A stretch of 64,000 nucleotides of DNA from a methanogenic archaeon mixed culture ISO4-G1 (GCA_001563305.1 CP013703.1:1351773-1415772), one strand, 5' to 3'; counted from the stretch's first letter, positions 35,627-45,487 are shown. Numbers and translations: made by a program. Notes: generated by a model not told the origin, from the sequence alone.

Positions 35627-35956
35627 ATGAGCGACAATGAACCGCTTGAAATGCCTGATGAGGACGTAACACGCGTACGTCTGCCCAACATCAAGGAAGC
35701 AGAAATGTTCGGGATAGCGGATCAGCTGCTCGGAGCCTCCAAGATCAAAGTCATGTGCGAGGACGGTGTATCCCGCGTAGGACGCATCCCAGGAAAGATC
35801 AAGAAGAGGATGTGGATCAGGGAAGGCGCCCTGCTGATCATATCCGTATGGGATTTCCAGCCTGACAAATGCGATGTCAGATTCAGGTACACTAAGACAC
35901 AGGCCGTCAACCTCAGCAAGAGGGGAAAGGTCCCGAAGAACCTGGATATTTTCTGA
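35627..35956 (+). CDS. eif1a: Translation initiation factor aIF1A
   Basis: 109 residues with the OB-fold signature VRLPNIKEAEMFGIADQLLG and VSRVGRIPGKIKKRMWIREG. It binds the A site of the 30S subunit in initiation. GGAAGG lies about 8 bases before the ATG. The Rio1 kinase gene follows after 15 bp, a common archaeal arrangement. Confidence 0.95.
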   Translation: MSDNEPLEMPDEDVTRVRLPNIKEAEMFGIADQLLGASKIKVMCEDGVSRVGRIPGKIKKRMWIREGALLIISVWDFQPDKCDVRFRYTKTQAVNLSKRGKVPKNLDIF

Positions 35957-35971
35957 AGACGGTGGGTCAGC

Positions 35972-36760
35972 ATGCCCTCTTACGAGGAGGCCTACGCCTA
36001 TCTTGAGAGACGTGTCGACGCTCTCAAGACCAACAAGACAGGCGACGAGAGGCAGACGGATGCGGAGGTCTTCGACAAGAAGACCCTGATGACCATCTAC
36101 GAATTCATGACCGACGGCTACATAGACGCGGTCCACTACCCCATTTCCACCGGGAAGGAGGGTAACGTCTTCTACGCCACCGACGAGGACGATGAACCTC
36201 TGGCGCTGAAGATATTCAGGACATCCACGTCCACCTTCAAGAGGGTGGCCAAGTACGTGGAGGGGGACCCGAGATTCAGGGGGGTCACCGGCAACCGCTG
36301 GAAGATGATCTACGCCTGGGTCAACAAGGAGTTCAAGAACCTCGACAGGTACAACGAGGTCGGGATCCCAGTCCCGGAACCAATCACATTCAACAAGAAC
36401 TGCCTGCTCATGGAATACATCGGGGACGAGACCGGTCCGGCGCCCCAGCTCAAGGACGTGGTCCTCGAGGATCCGGACGAGACATACGAGCAGGTGCTGT
36501 CATTCATCATAGACGGATGGCAGGAGGCGCACCTGGTACACGGTGACCTCAGCGAATACAACATACTGATGATGGACGGCGAACCGATCATGATCGACGT
36601 CGGCCAGGCTATGACGAGCGACCACTACAACGCAAGGGAGCTGCTGGAGAGGGACATCCACAACATCAACAGGTTCTTCAGGAACAGGGATGCCGACGTG
36701 ATGACCGACGCAGAGGTGCTGGAAGAGACGCTCAACGACAACGAAGGGGAAGAGGAATGA
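35972..36760 (+). CDS. rio1: RIO1-type serine/threonine kinase
   Basis: 262 residues with the RIO features: P-loop STGKEGNVFYA (about 57), the lysine in LALKIFRTSTSTFKR, catalytic HGDLSEYNIL and metal IDVGQAM. Rio1 acts in late 40S/30S maturation. Its end overlaps the KH-protein gene by 4 bp (ATGA), and both partner in rRNA processing in archaea and eukaryotes. Confidence 0.93.
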   Translation: MPSYEEAYAYLERRVDALKTNKTGDERQTDAEVFDKKTLMTIYEFMTDGYIDAVHYPISTGKEGNVFYATDEDDEPLALKIFRTSTSTFKRVAKYVEGDPRFRGVTGNRWKMIYAWVNKEFKNLDRYNEVGIPVPEPITFNKNCLLMEYIGDETGPAPQLKDVVLEDPDETYEQVLSFIIDGWQEAHLVHGDLSEYNILMMDGEPIMIDVGQAMTSDHYNARELLERDIHNINRFFRNRDADVMTDAEVLEETLNDNEGEEE

Positions 36761-37305
36761 GATCAATCAGAATACCGGCCGACAGAGTGGGAACGCTCAT
36801 CGGCAAGAACGGAGAGACCAAGAAGGTGCTCCAGAACATCTCCGGCATCAAGCTGGACATCGACACAGAGGAAGGGGAGGTCATCATCCACGACGAGGTG
36901 GAGCTGGAGGACCCCCTCATGGCCTTCAAGATGATGGATATCGTCAAGGCCGTCGGAAGGGGATTCAACCCCGACAAGGCGATGAGGCTGTTCGACGATG
37001 ACGAGTACTTCGAGCTCGTGGACATCAAGGAGGCCATCGGCGACCGTTCCAACCAGGTCCCCCGCGTCAGGGGAAGGCTCATAGGCAAGAACGGCAAGAC
37101 CAGGAAGCTGATCGAGGACCTCACCGGATGCGACATGGTCATCTACGGGAACACCGTCGGGCTCATCGGCAACTCCGTGAGCCTCCCGGTGGCGAAGCAT
37201 GCTGTGGAGCTCCTGATCCACGGCAGCGAGCACGCCACGGTCTACCACTATCTGGAGAGCCAACGCCCCATGCTCAGGATCACTGAGATGGGATTCGACC
37301 TCTGA
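36757..37305 (+). CDS. KH-domain protein, Pno1/Dim2 homologue
   Basis: 182 residues with two KH domains whose loops are VGTLIGKNGETKKV (about 8-21) and GRLIGKNGKTRKLIED (about 105-120). Archaeal Dim2-like proteins bind the 3' end of 16S rRNA and work with aIF2alpha and Rio1. It overlaps rio1 and is 8 bp from pus10, in line with an rRNA/tRNA maturation operon. Confidence 0.88.
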   Translation: MRSIRIPADRVGTLIGKNGETKKVLQNISGIKLDIDTEEGEVIIHDEVELEDPLMAFKMMDIVKAVGRGFNPDKAMRLFDDDEYFELVDIKEAIGDRSNQVPRVRGRLIGKNGKTRKLIEDLTGCDMVIYGNTVGLIGNSVSLPVAKHAVELLIHGSEHATVYHYLESQRPMLRITEMGFDL

Positions 37306-37313
37306 GGGATAAC

Positions 37314-38540
37314 ATGGAGGACTGGGTCTCAGAGAATTTCGAGACGGCCAGGGAGCTTGCGGCCTCCGGCCTTTGCGACCACTGCCTCGGGCGCATGTTC
37401 GCCAAGATAGGCACCGGCATGACCAACGACCTCCGCGGAAGGCTTATCCGCGAGGGGCTGACTGAGAAGGGCATCGATGCCCCCGCCGAGGACTTCTGTC
37501 CTCTATGCGAGAACGTCTTCGAGATGCTGCCGAGATTCGCCGAGGCGGCCGCGGAGAAAATCAACGAGGTCGACTCCGAGAACTTCCTCATCGGGACCAG
37601 GGTCGAGCCCGAGATCGCCGAGAGGGAGAAGGAGATCAAGGAGAGGTACAACCTCGAGAACTCCGAGACGATCAAGGCCGAACTCAACCGTGAGATAGGC
37701 AAGCTGGCACTTCCGATGATACACCGCCCCGTGGAGTTCAAGAACCCACAGGTCGTGGCGCTAATCGACACCCGTTTCGCGGATGTCACGTTGGACATCG
37801 CACCGATCTTCATCGCGGGACGCTACAACAAGTTCAGCAGGGAGATCCCGCAGACCATATGGCCCTGCAGGGTCTGCCACGGGAAGGGATGCGACCACTG
37901 CCACGGCGAGGGCAAGATGTACCCGACCTCCGTCCAGGAGATCATCGGCGACATCGCGCTCCAGATGGCGGACGGCCAGGAGCACTTCTTCCACGGTATG
38001 GGACGCGAGGACATAGACGCCTGCATGCTGGGCGACGGAAGGCCCTTCGTCCTGGAGATCAGCCAGCCCCGCCATAGGGACATCGACCTGGACGAGCTCG
38101 AGAGGAGGGCGAACCAGACCGACATGGCGGCGTACAACAGTCTGAAGTTCGTGCAGCGCGAGGCGGTGGAGCGTTACAAGGCCGCCGCTTCTGACAAAAT
38201 ATATCGCGTGCACGTTAAGGCAGAGGGTAAAGTTAATAAAGAGGAGTTAGTTAACGTTGCCCTATCGTTCAAGGACGTCAATATAGACCAGAGGACTCCT
38301 CGCAGGGTCGAGCACAGACGTGCTGACCTCGTGCGCAAGAGGAAGATCCACTGGTGCACGGCGGAATGGGACTCGGATGATTCCTTCGATCTCGAACTCG
38401 AGACCGACTCGGGAACATACGTCAAGGAGTTCGTTTCCGGCGACGAGGGCAGGAGCGTACCCAGCTTCTCTGAGAGGCTCGGGATACCTTGCAAAGTGGA
38501 GACCCTCGATGTGTTGGCGATCAAATTCGAAGAACAATGA
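37314..38540 (+). CDS. pus10: tRNA pseudouridine synthase Pus10
   Basis: 408 residues. Zinc-binding pairs LCDHCLGRMFAKIG and FCPLCENVF are at the N terminus, CRVCHGKGCDHCHGEGKMYP is mid-protein, and the catalytic Asp lies in HGMGREDIDACMLGDGRPF. Pus10 makes pseudouridine at tRNA positions 54 and 55. L21e follows after 10 bp. Confidence 0.92.
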   Translation: MEDWVSENFETARELAASGLCDHCLGRMFAKIGTGMTNDLRGRLIREGLTEKGIDAPAEDFCPLCENVFEMLPRFAEAAAEKINEVDSENFLIGTRVEPEIAEREKEIKERYNLENSETIKAELNREIGKLALPMIHRPVEFKNPQVVALIDTRFADVTLDIAPIFIAGRYNKFSREIPQTIWPCRVCHGKGCDHCHGEGKMYPTSVQEIIGDIALQMADGQEHFFHGMGREDIDACMLGDGRPFVLEISQPRHRDIDLDELERRANQTDMAAYNSLKFVQREAVERYKAAASDKIYRVHVKAEGKVNKEELVNVALSFKDVNIDQRTPRRVEHRRADLVRKRKIHWCTAEWDSDDSFDLELETDSGTYVKEFVSGDEGRSVPSFSERLGIPCKVETLDVLAIKFEEQ

Positions 38541-38550
38541 AGGGATATCA

Positions 38551-38847
38551 ATGCAGGCATCCAGCGGAACAAGGACAAAGACCCGCATGAAGCTGAAGAA
38601 GTCAGCTAGGGCACGCGGGCTCTCACCTATCACGAAAGGCTTCCAGACCTTTGAGGCAGGAGAGAAAGTCAACATCATAATCGACCCGAGCGTACACAAG
38701 GGCATGCCCTTCTCCAGATTCCACGGTCTCACCGGAGTCATCATCGGAGAGAGGGGAGCAGCGTACGAAGTCTCCGTCAAGGACGGAAACAAGACCAAGA
38801 TGGTCGTCGCACGCCCCGAGCACCTCGTAAGGAACGTCGACAACTGA
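38551..38847 (+). CDS. rpl21e: Large ribosomal subunit protein eL21
   Basis: 98 residues, basic, with GTRTKTRMKLKKSARARGLS, VNIIIDPSVHKGMP and FHGLTGVIIGERG, diagnostic for L21e. The ATG at 38551 fits the conserved N terminus. It forms a tight run with rpoF, DUF655 and rsmA, the standard archaeal order. Confidence 0.95.
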   Translation: MQASSGTRTKTRMKLKKSARARGLSPITKGFQTFEAGEKVNIIIDPSVHKGMPFSRFHGLTGVIIGERGAAYEVSVKDGNKTKMVVARPEHLVRNVDN

Positions 38848-38857
38848 AGGTATCAAC

Positions 38858-39208
38858 ATGACTGAGCGCTACGTCACACTCGCAGAAGTAAGGGACCTCC
38901 TTGAGGAGGTGGCCGAGAGCAGGAAAGGAACAGCTGGAATGCTCGAAGACGAGGATGTCCTCCTCGCATCACAGAAGGCAGCGCTTGACCACGCGCAGAA
39001 AGTCGCAACCATTTCCCTCGAGGATGCCAACAAGCTCGTCGAAGAGGTTAGCAAGCTCGAGGAAGTAACGGATGCCATTGCTGTGAAGATCGCGGACCTC
39101 CTCCCCCAGTATCCGGAAGAGGTCCGTGCAATCTTCTCGAAAGAGAGGATCACGCTCAGCAATGACGAGATTAACCAGATCATTGAGATCGTAGGCAAGT
39201 ACATCTGA
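38858..39208 (+). CDS. rpoF: RNA polymerase subunit Rpo4 (RpoF, Rpb4 homologue)
   Basis: 116 residues, helical and acidic, with the Rpb4 HRDC-like end VRAIFSKERITLSNDEINQI. With Rpo7 it forms the polymerase stalk used in initiation and termination. Context between L21e and DUF655 supports the call, as this order is common in euryarchaea. Confidence 0.9.
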   Translation: MTERYVTLAEVRDLLEEVAESRKGTAGMLEDEDVLLASQKAALDHAQKVATISLEDANKLVEEVSKLEEVTDAIAVKIADLLPQYPEEVRAIFSKERITLSNDEINQIIEIVGKYI

Positions 39209-39225
39209 TACTCAGAGGTAATCCT

Positions 39226-39777
39226 ATGGAAGAGTACGCATACATTCTTGATTACTTGCCGCAGGGCGTTCCGTCGGCTGGATTCTCCAAGAAGGAGCCC
39301 ATATGCTACGCGCTCGGAGACGAAGAGTTCAAACTTTTCGAGCTCGTCGCCAAGGCCAACGCACCGGTCACCATCGGGGAGAAGACCTTCATCGGGAAGG
39401 ACTCCGAGACCCAGAAGCGCGACCTGATCGACCACGTCAAGCGCCGCATCACGTTCGACGATCTCACGACGAACGCCGTATCGGAGCTGGAGTTCGCTGT
39501 GAACGACATAGTCATGGCGAACCAGGAGAAGTACGTCAACTTCTTCAACATCGCAGAGGCCATCAGCATGCGCAAGCACCTGCTGGAGGAGCTCCCCGGA
39601 CTGGGAAAGAAGTCCCTGACCGTCATCCTCGACGAGAGGAAGAAGGCCAAGTTCAAGGACTTCGCAGACCTGGCCGAGAGGACCGCGATCAAGAACCCCG
39701 AGAAGCTCATCGTCGACCGTATCCTCCTGGAGATCAAGGATCCCGAGAGGAAGCGCTACCTGTTCGTGCACAGATGA
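39226..39777 (+). CDS. DUF655 RNA-binding protein
   Basis: 183 residues with AYILDYLPQGVPS at the N terminus, AVNDIVMANQEKYVNFFN in the middle and a helix-hairpin-helix-like LLEELPGLGKKSLTVIL in the last third. The family is archaeal, has an OB-like and HhH arrangement, and is always next to rpoF and rsmA. A role in RNA metabolism is inferred. It overlaps rsmA by 4 bp. Confidence 0.88.
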   Translation: MEEYAYILDYLPQGVPSAGFSKKEPICYALGDEEFKLFELVAKANAPVTIGEKTFIGKDSETQKRDLIDHVKRRITFDDLTTNAVSELEFAVNDIVMANQEKYVNFFNIAEAISMRKHLLEELPGLGKKSLTVILDERKKAKFKDFADLAERTAIKNPEKLIVDRILLEIKDPERKRYLFVHR

Positions 39778-40556
39778 ACGACACAGGCAGACTCATAGCC
39801 GACACCGGCATCATCCCCAAGAAGAGCAAGGGGCAGAATTTCCTGACCGACGAACGTGTGGCCGACAGGCACATCGGCTACGCCGGGATCAATAAGGACG
39901 ACAGGGTCCTGGAAGTGGGCCCCGGACTCGGTATCCTGACGGAACGTCTGGTGGAGGCCACCGACCATCTCACCTGCATTGAGCTGGACGACATCCTCGC
40001 GGAATACATCACGAAGAACTTCGGCGACCGTCTTTCACTGATCCACGGTGACGCGGTGAAGGTCCCCTTCCCGGAGTTCGACGTCTTCGTCAGCAACCTT
40101 CCATACAGCGTCTCGACGCCCATAATCTTCAAGCTCCTGGAATACGACTTCAGGACCGCCGTCGTGATGGTGCAGAAGGAGTTCGCGGACCGCATGGTCG
40201 CCATGGTCGGGAGCCCGGATTATTCGAGGCTCACCGTCAACCTGTTCTACAGGGCCGAATGCGAGATCATGGAGAATGTGCCAGCATCAAGATTCAACCC
40301 CCGTCCGAAGGTCGATTCCGCCATAGTCAGGATCACCCCGAGGAAGGCGCCCTTCGATGTCCTCGACGAGAGGACGTTCTTTAAGGTCGTCGAGGTCACG
40401 TTCAACCACCGCAGAAAGAAGATCGGCACCGCGCTGAAGGGTGCTCACATGATGCAGTCCGGCGATGACGTCCCGTACATCGACGAGCGCGTGGAGCACC
40501 TAAGGCCGGAGCAGATAGGCGAGATTGCCGATGCCGTGTACAGACTGAAGCAGTGA
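39774..40556 (+). CDS. rsmA: 16S rRNA dimethyladenosine transferase (KsgA/Dim1)
   Basis: 260 residues with KKSKGQNFLTDERVADRH, SAM motif VLEVGPGLGILTERL, acidic IELDD and catalytic NLPYSVSTPI. It dimethylates two adjacent adenines at the 3' end of 16S rRNA. The ATGA overlap with DUF655 implies translational coupling. Confidence 0.95.
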   Translation: MNDTGRLIADTGIIPKKSKGQNFLTDERVADRHIGYAGINKDDRVLEVGPGLGILTERLVEATDHLTCIELDDILAEYITKNFGDRLSLIHGDAVKVPFPEFDVFVSNLPYSVSTPIIFKLLEYDFRTAVVMVQKEFADRMVAMVGSPDYSRLTVNLFYRAECEIMENVPASRFNPRPKVDSAIVRITPRKAPFDVLDERTFFKVVEVTFNHRRKKIGTALKGAHMMQSGDDVPYIDERVEHLRPEQIGEIADAVYRLKQ

Positions 40557-40631
40557 ACCGCTTATTCTCCACATCCAGTCTGGATTGAGCCAAAGAACCT
40601 TTAACACCGAACCCATACTGCATGCGATAGC

Positions 40632-41819
40632 ATGCAGATAGGAATAGTAGGGAAACCGAACGTTGGTAAATCCACATTCTTCGGAGCGGCCACGATGGCG
40701 CCCGTGGAGATCGCCAACTATCCCTTCACCACCATCGAACCCAACAAGGGAGTGGCACACGTCCGCACGCCCTGTCCGTGCAAGATACTGGGCGTCACGT
40801 GCACACCCCACAACTCACTGTGCGTCAACGGGACCAGGATGGTGCCCGTCGAACTCCTGGACGTCGCGGGACTGGTCCCCGACGCGTGGCAGGGAAAAGG
40901 ACTCGGAAACCAGTTCCTGGACGACCTCAGGCAGGCGGATGCCCTCGTGAACGTCATAGACGTCAGCGGATCCACCGATATCGAGGGTGTCCCCGGGGAT
41001 GTGGGCTCCCACGACCCCACCGAGGACATCATGTTCCTCAGAAAGGAGATCGAGTACTGGATGAGGGAGATCCTCAAGAACGGGTTCAACAAGATGGCCA
41101 GAGCCGCCAGAATGACCGGCCAGAAGCCGGAGCAGATCATCCAGGACAGACTCGCCGGACTCAACGTCACCGAGGCTCAGGTCAAGAGGGCGCTCAGCGC
41201 CGTGGACCTGCCGGACGACATCGTCAACTGGACCGACGACGACCTGCTGAAGCTGTGCGTCAATATCAGGGCCCAGTCCAAGCCCATGATCGCCGCCATG
41301 AACAAGGCGGACATCGCCCCTCCGGGCAACATCGAGAAGGTCGAGGCGATCAACGACATCTGCGTCGTGACCATGGCAGAGACGGAGCTGGCACTAAAGA
41401 AGGCAGCCGCCGCGGGGCTCATCGATTACACCCCCGGCGACCCGACGTTCACGATCAAGGAGGGCGTCACCCTCAACGAGGGACAGAAGAAGGCCCTGGA
41501 GTACATGAAGGCCAACATGGAGAAGTACGGAGGCACCGGCGTCCAGAAGTGCATAGAGGATGCCGCCTTCAAGATGCTCGACCTCATCACCGTCTATCCG
41601 GTGGAGGACGAGAACAAGTTCACAGACCATTTCGGAAGGGTCCTGCCGGATGCCTTCCTGGTCCCCCGCGGATCCACCGCCAGGGACCTCGCCTACAAGG
41701 TCCACACGGACCTCGGGGACAAGTTCATTCGCGCCGTGAACGCCAAGACGAAGCGCACCGTGGGTGCGGACTACGTCCTGGAGGACGGTGACGTCATCAG
41801 GATCGTAGCGAACAAGTGA
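40632..41819 (+). CDS. ychF: YchF/OBG-family GTP/ATP-binding protein
   Basis: 395 residues with G1 GKPNVGKSTFFGAA at the N terminus, G3 LLDVAGLVPDAWQGKGLG, NKAD, and a C-terminal TGS domain (VPRGSTARDLAYKVHTDLG). The archaeal form resembles Ygr210 and is ribosome-associated. It is 4 bp upstream of polB and probably on one transcript with it. Confidence 0.93.
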   Translation: MQIGIVGKPNVGKSTFFGAATMAPVEIANYPFTTIEPNKGVAHVRTPCPCKILGVTCTPHNSLCVNGTRMVPVELLDVAGLVPDAWQGKGLGNQFLDDLRQADALVNVIDVSGSTDIEGVPGDVGSHDPTEDIMFLRKEIEYWMREILKNGFNKMARAARMTGQKPEQIIQDRLAGLNVTEAQVKRALSAVDLPDDIVNWTDDDLLKLCVNIRAQSKPMIAAMNKADIAPPGNIEKVEAINDICVVTMAETELALKKAAAAGLIDYTPGDPTFTIKEGVTLNEGQKKALEYMKANMEKYGGTGVQKCIEDAAFKMLDLITVYPVEDENKFTDHFGRVLPDAFLVPRGSTARDLAYKVHTDLGDKFIRAVNAKTKRTVGADYVLEDGDVIRIVANK

Positions 41820-41823
41820 TAGA

Positions 41824-44229
41824 ATGGGGACATGGGACGTCAGGATAATAAGCGCCTCCTCGTCGCAGGACGGGGAGGAGCCAGTGGTGGAGCTGTTCGG
41901 GAAGACCCGCGACAAGGAATCCATCACCATCCTGGCATACGGTTTCAGACCGTACCTGTTCGCGGTGGACCCCAAACCGGACCTCGAGCAACAGATGAAG
42001 GAGGACCCGGAGGTCGTCTCCGCCGAGCACGACAGGCTCCTCTACAAGTCTGAGATGCACGACGTCCTGAAGGTCACCATAAAGAGCCCCTGGAAGCTGT
42101 CGGAATACAAGAACAGGTTCCAGAGGAAGGGATACAGGGTGCTCTCCGCGGACCTCTCCTTCCAGCACCGCTTCTTCTACGACAACGACATGGGCTCATG
42201 CATCAAGGTCACGGGAGAGACCATCGAGCGCCAGTACTACACCGATCTGGTGGTGAGGATGGACTCCTTCGAGAACATACCCTCCTTCGACCCTGGGCTC
42301 AAGGTCCTCTCGTTCGATATCGAGAACTCGGTGGAGCACGAGTTCATCTACACCATCTGCTCCGTCATCAAGGACGGGGGGGAGATGAGGAACTGCGACG
42401 CCCTGACAGGCGACGAGGTCAGCATCATCAACGGGTTCGCCGACCTCATCAGGAAGGAGGACCCGGATGTCATAACCGGATACAACATCGACAACTACGA
42501 CATCCGCAAGATAATGGACAGGGCCAAGGTCAGGAGAATGAAGGACGCCCTTCCGTGGGGACGTGACGGAAGCCAGCCGAGGCTCGTCAGCGACAGGTTC
42601 TGGAGAGTCAAGGGACGTCTCGTGTGCGACGCGTGGTGGGCGGTCAAGAAGCAGCTCCGCCCGAAGCAGGAGACGCTCAACGCCGTGTCCATGATGCTCC
42701 TGGGGGAGCAGAAGCTCGACGTCGACCCGAAATACATGGATTCCGAATGGGCGAACGACAGGGAGAAGGTCATCAAGTACTGCTTCAAGGACGCAGAGCT
42801 GGCACTTCGCATCCTAATGCACGTCGGGACCGTCCGCAAGGACATGGATCTCGCCGCCGTGTCCAAGCTCACGATAGAGGATGTCATGACATCCGGATCG
42901 TCACAGCTGGCCGATTCCCTGCTGATCCGTGCGGCCGACCGCAACAAGGTCGGCGTCCCGCTGATGGGCGCGAGGATCGCCGGAGCGGACCAGATCGAAG
43001 GGGGATACGTTCACAGCATGACCCCCGGACTCTACCATTGGGTCTGCGTGGAGGACTTCAAATCCATGTACCCCTCGCTGATCATAGCCAAGAACATCTG
43101 CTTCACCACCCTGTGCGAGGACGGGGAGATCGTGAGCCCGTCAGGGGCCAGGTTCATGTCCAAGGAGAGGAGGGAGGGACTGCTCCCCAGGATCCTGGAG
43201 GACCTGATGAAGGAGAGGGACAGGATCAAGAAGCAGATGAAGCAGACCGCCGATCCGGACGAGCACAACTACCTGGACGGACTTCAGGCCGCGGTCAAGG
43301 TCCTGATGAACACCTTTTACGGCGTGTTCGCATCCACATTCTACAGGTTCACCGACAAGAGCATCGGCGCAGCCATCACCGCGTTCGCGAGAGCGAACAC
43401 CATCGGCATCATCAATCAGGTGGAATCGGAAGGCACCCACGTGATCTACTCGGACACCGACTCCATCTTCATGCAGTCCCCGGAGCACAACCTGGAGGGG
43501 TCCGTGAAGTTCGGGGAGATGATGGCGGAGAGGTTCTCGGTCGACGGGGGCACGCTGGAGTTCGAGAAGCTCCTGGAACCGATGTTCACACACGGGATGA
43601 AGAAGAGGTACGTGGGAAGGATCGTCTGGCCCCAGAAGGAGGAGGAGCTCCTCGTCAGGGGATACGAGATCAGGAGGTCCGATTCCTTCGACCTCCAGAG
43701 CAAGATGCTCACGGAACTGTTCGAGATGATCCTGGACGAGAGGAACGACGAGGCCCTGTCGATGGTCAAGAACACCATCCAGGACGTCAAGGCCGGAAGG
43801 GTGGACGTCGAGGAACTGGTCATATCCAAATCATGCAAGGGGCTGGACGCCTACGAGAACCCGGACAGGATGGCCAACGTCCAGGCCGCCAAGAAGCTCA
43901 TAGAGATGGGCTACGACTTCATCCCAGGGATGAAGGTCTCCTGGATCGTCACCGACTCCAAATCCACCCCTCAGAAGGTGGAGCCCTACGTGAGCGGCGT
44001 CGAGTTCAAGGGCACCCCCGACTACAAGTACTACGCCGAACGCCTGTCGCAGACCGCGTCGCGCATCACAGAGGTGTTCGGATGGGAGGAGAAGGACCTC
44101 CTGATGGGTAACCAGCAGGCGACGCTGTTCAGCGGCAAGTTCAGGGAATCGGATGAACCGAAAGGGGATAAGAAGCAGCCTCCAGCGAAGCCCAAGTCCA
44201 AGGTGAGGAGCCTGGACGACTTCTTCTGA
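41824..44229 (+). CDS. polB: DNA polymerase family B
   Basis: 801 residues. Exonuclease motif LSFDIENS (about 160) and ITGYNIDNYD give the proofreading site; polymerase motifs are DFKSMYPSLI (A, about 413), KVLMNTFYGVF (B) and YSDTDSIFM (C). The C terminus KVRSLDDFF resembles a PCNA-interacting peptide, though the usual Gln is not present. This is the replicative/repair PolB of archaea. It starts four bases after ychF. Confidence 0.96.
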   Translation: MGTWDVRIISASSSQDGEEPVVELFGKTRDKESITILAYGFRPYLFAVDPKPDLEQQMKEDPEVVSAEHDRLLYKSEMHDVLKVTIKSPWKLSEYKNRFQRKGYRVLSADLSFQHRFFYDNDMGSCIKVTGETIERQYYTDLVVRMDSFENIPSFDPGLKVLSFDIENSVEHEFIYTICSVIKDGGEMRNCDALTGDEVSIINGFADLIRKEDPDVITGYNIDNYDIRKIMDRAKVRRMKDALPWGRDGSQPRLVSDRFWRVKGRLVCDAWWAVKKQLRPKQETLNAVSMMLLGEQKLDVDPKYMDSEWANDREKVIKYCFKDAELALRILMHVGTVRKDMDLAAVSKLTIEDVMTSGSSQLADSLLIRAADRNKVGVPLMGARIAGADQIEGGYVHSMTPGLYHWVCVEDFKSMYPSLIIAKNICFTTLCEDGEIVSPSGARFMSKERREGLLPRILEDLMKERDRIKKQMKQTADPDEHNYLDGLQAAVKVLMNTFYGVFASTFYRFTDKSIGAAITAFARANTIGIINQVESEGTHVIYSDTDSIFMQSPEHNLEGSVKFGEMMAERFSVDGGTLEFEKLLEPMFTHGMKKRYVGRIVWPQKEEELLVRGYEIRRSDSFDLQSKMLTELFEMILDERNDEALSMVKNTIQDVKAGRVDVEELVISKSCKGLDAYENPDRMANVQAAKKLIEMGYDFIPGMKVSWIVTDSKSTPQKVEPYVSGVEFKGTPDYKYYAERLSQTASRITEVFGWEEKDLLMGNQQATLFSGKFRESDEPKGDKKQPPAKPKSKVRSLDDFF

Positions 44230-44287
44230 TGGTATGTGAGAACTAACCATTATTATCCGATTAGGGGATATCGGGTCCGGTAAGGAA

Positions 44288-44713
44288 ATGGGCAAGACTC
44301 AGAAGATCGAGATGCCGAACGGCGACGTCTACGAGGGAGAGGTCGCGTACGGCAGCATCAACGGCCAGGGAAAGTACACCTTCGCATCCGGTGCATACTA
44401 TGAGGGGAACTTCAGGGACGGGATGTTCTGTGGAAAGGGGAAATACGTATGTTCCAGCGGGGACGTCTATGTCGGTGATTTCGTCGACAACATGTTCGAA
44501 GGGAAAGGTGTTTACACCAAGACCAACGGCGAGAGGTACGAGGGTCAGTTCAGGGAGAACATGTATCACGGCCAGGGAACGATCTTCTATCCCAACGGGG
44601 AGAAAGACGAGGCCGATTTCAAGTACGGTAAGGCCCAGGGCCACGGTTTCCACACGTTCGAGGACGGCGAGAGGGCCGAGGTCGAGTTCGTGGACGGGAA
44701 ATACAAGTACTGA
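44288..44713 (+). CDS. MORN-repeat protein
   Basis: 141 residues made almost wholly of MORN repeats of 23 residues, each with a YEG-type core and GQGK/GKGV turn, for example GDVYEGEVAYGSINGQGKY and YYEGNFRDGMFCGKGKY. About five full repeats are present with a short acidic end. MORN sheets bind proteins or membranes; no enzyme domain is attached. It is a lone gene between polB and an ABC ATPase gene. Confidence 0.85.
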   Translation: MGKTQKIEMPNGDVYEGEVAYGSINGQGKYTFASGAYYEGNFRDGMFCGKGKYVCSSGDVYVGDFVDNMFEGKGVYTKTNGERYEGQFRENMYHGQGTIFYPNGEKDEADFKYGKAQGHGFHTFEDGERAEVEFVDGKYKY

Positions 44714-44752
44714 TCCGTCACAGATTCACAGGAAGAACAGCTGAGGCTTCCC

Positions 44753-45487
44753 CTATATCTCCATCACGCAGGAGTCGACCCCAAAGACCTCCTTCACATT
44801 CTCGGAAGTCAGGACATCCTCCGTCTTCCCCTTCGCCACGATCTCTCCATCCTTCAGGAGGACCACCTTGTCGCAGAAGCGCATGGCGAGATTGAGATCG
44901 TGTATCACCGCACACGCGCAGAACCCCCTTTCGCGGACCAGATTACGAACCGTGGTCATGACCTCGAATTGGTATTTGACATCGAGGTTAGATGTCGGTT
45001 CATCGAGCAACAGCACATTGGCCTCCTGTGCCAGCGCCCTTGCCAGAAGAACCCTCTGGCTCTGTCCGCTGCTTAGGGAATCGAAACTGGCCGATGCAAG
45101 GCTCTTGACATTCATCTCCTCCATGCATCTCCAAATAACCTCCTCATCCTTGGGGCCGTACTGCCAGGTGATGTGTGGCCTCCTGCCCATCTTGACTATC
45201 TCATATACGGAAGGGGTGCACAGCTCGACCTTGGAATTCTGAGGGACATAACCGATGTTCTTAGAGACCTCCAAACGGGTCATCGAACGTATGTCCTTGT
45301 CATCGATGAGGACAGAACCCTGACTGGGGATCAGTATGTCATTGATGCAGCGGAGAAGCGTGGTCTTGCCGGATCCGTTCGGGCCGAGGATTCCGAGGAC
45401 CTCATCCGACCCGACATCCAGTGAAACCCCCTTGAGGACTTCCTTCTCCCCGAAAGAGAACCTGATACCCTGTACTGATAGAGTCAC
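44753..45487 (-). CDS. ABC transporter ATP-binding protein (FecE/BtuD type), TAG stop
   Basis: 244 residues with Walker A LGPNGSGKTTLLR (about 34), signature LSSGQSQRVLLARAL, Walker B VLLLDEPTSNLD and the His of AVIHDLN. It powers the importer encoded divergently at 45588-48097. The start is a GTG; no ATG is in frame. The gene ends in TAG, the only TAG end I find in the window, and the next in-frame stop is TGA nine codons later. Overlapping the promoter is an ACGA-N9-TCGT dyad. Confidence 0.92.
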   Translation of the reverse strand: MTLSVQGIRFSFGEKEVLKGVSLDVGSDEVLGILGPNGSGKTTLLRCINDILIPSQGSVLIDDKDIRSMTRLEVSKNIGYVPQNSKVELCTPSVYEIVKMGRRPHITWQYGPKDEEVIWRCMEEMNVKSLASASFDSLSSGQSQRVLLARALAQEANVLLLDEPTSNLDVKYQFEVMTTVRNLVRERGFCACAVIHDLNLAMRFCDKVVLLKDGEIVAKGKTEDVLTSENVKEVFGVDSCVMEI

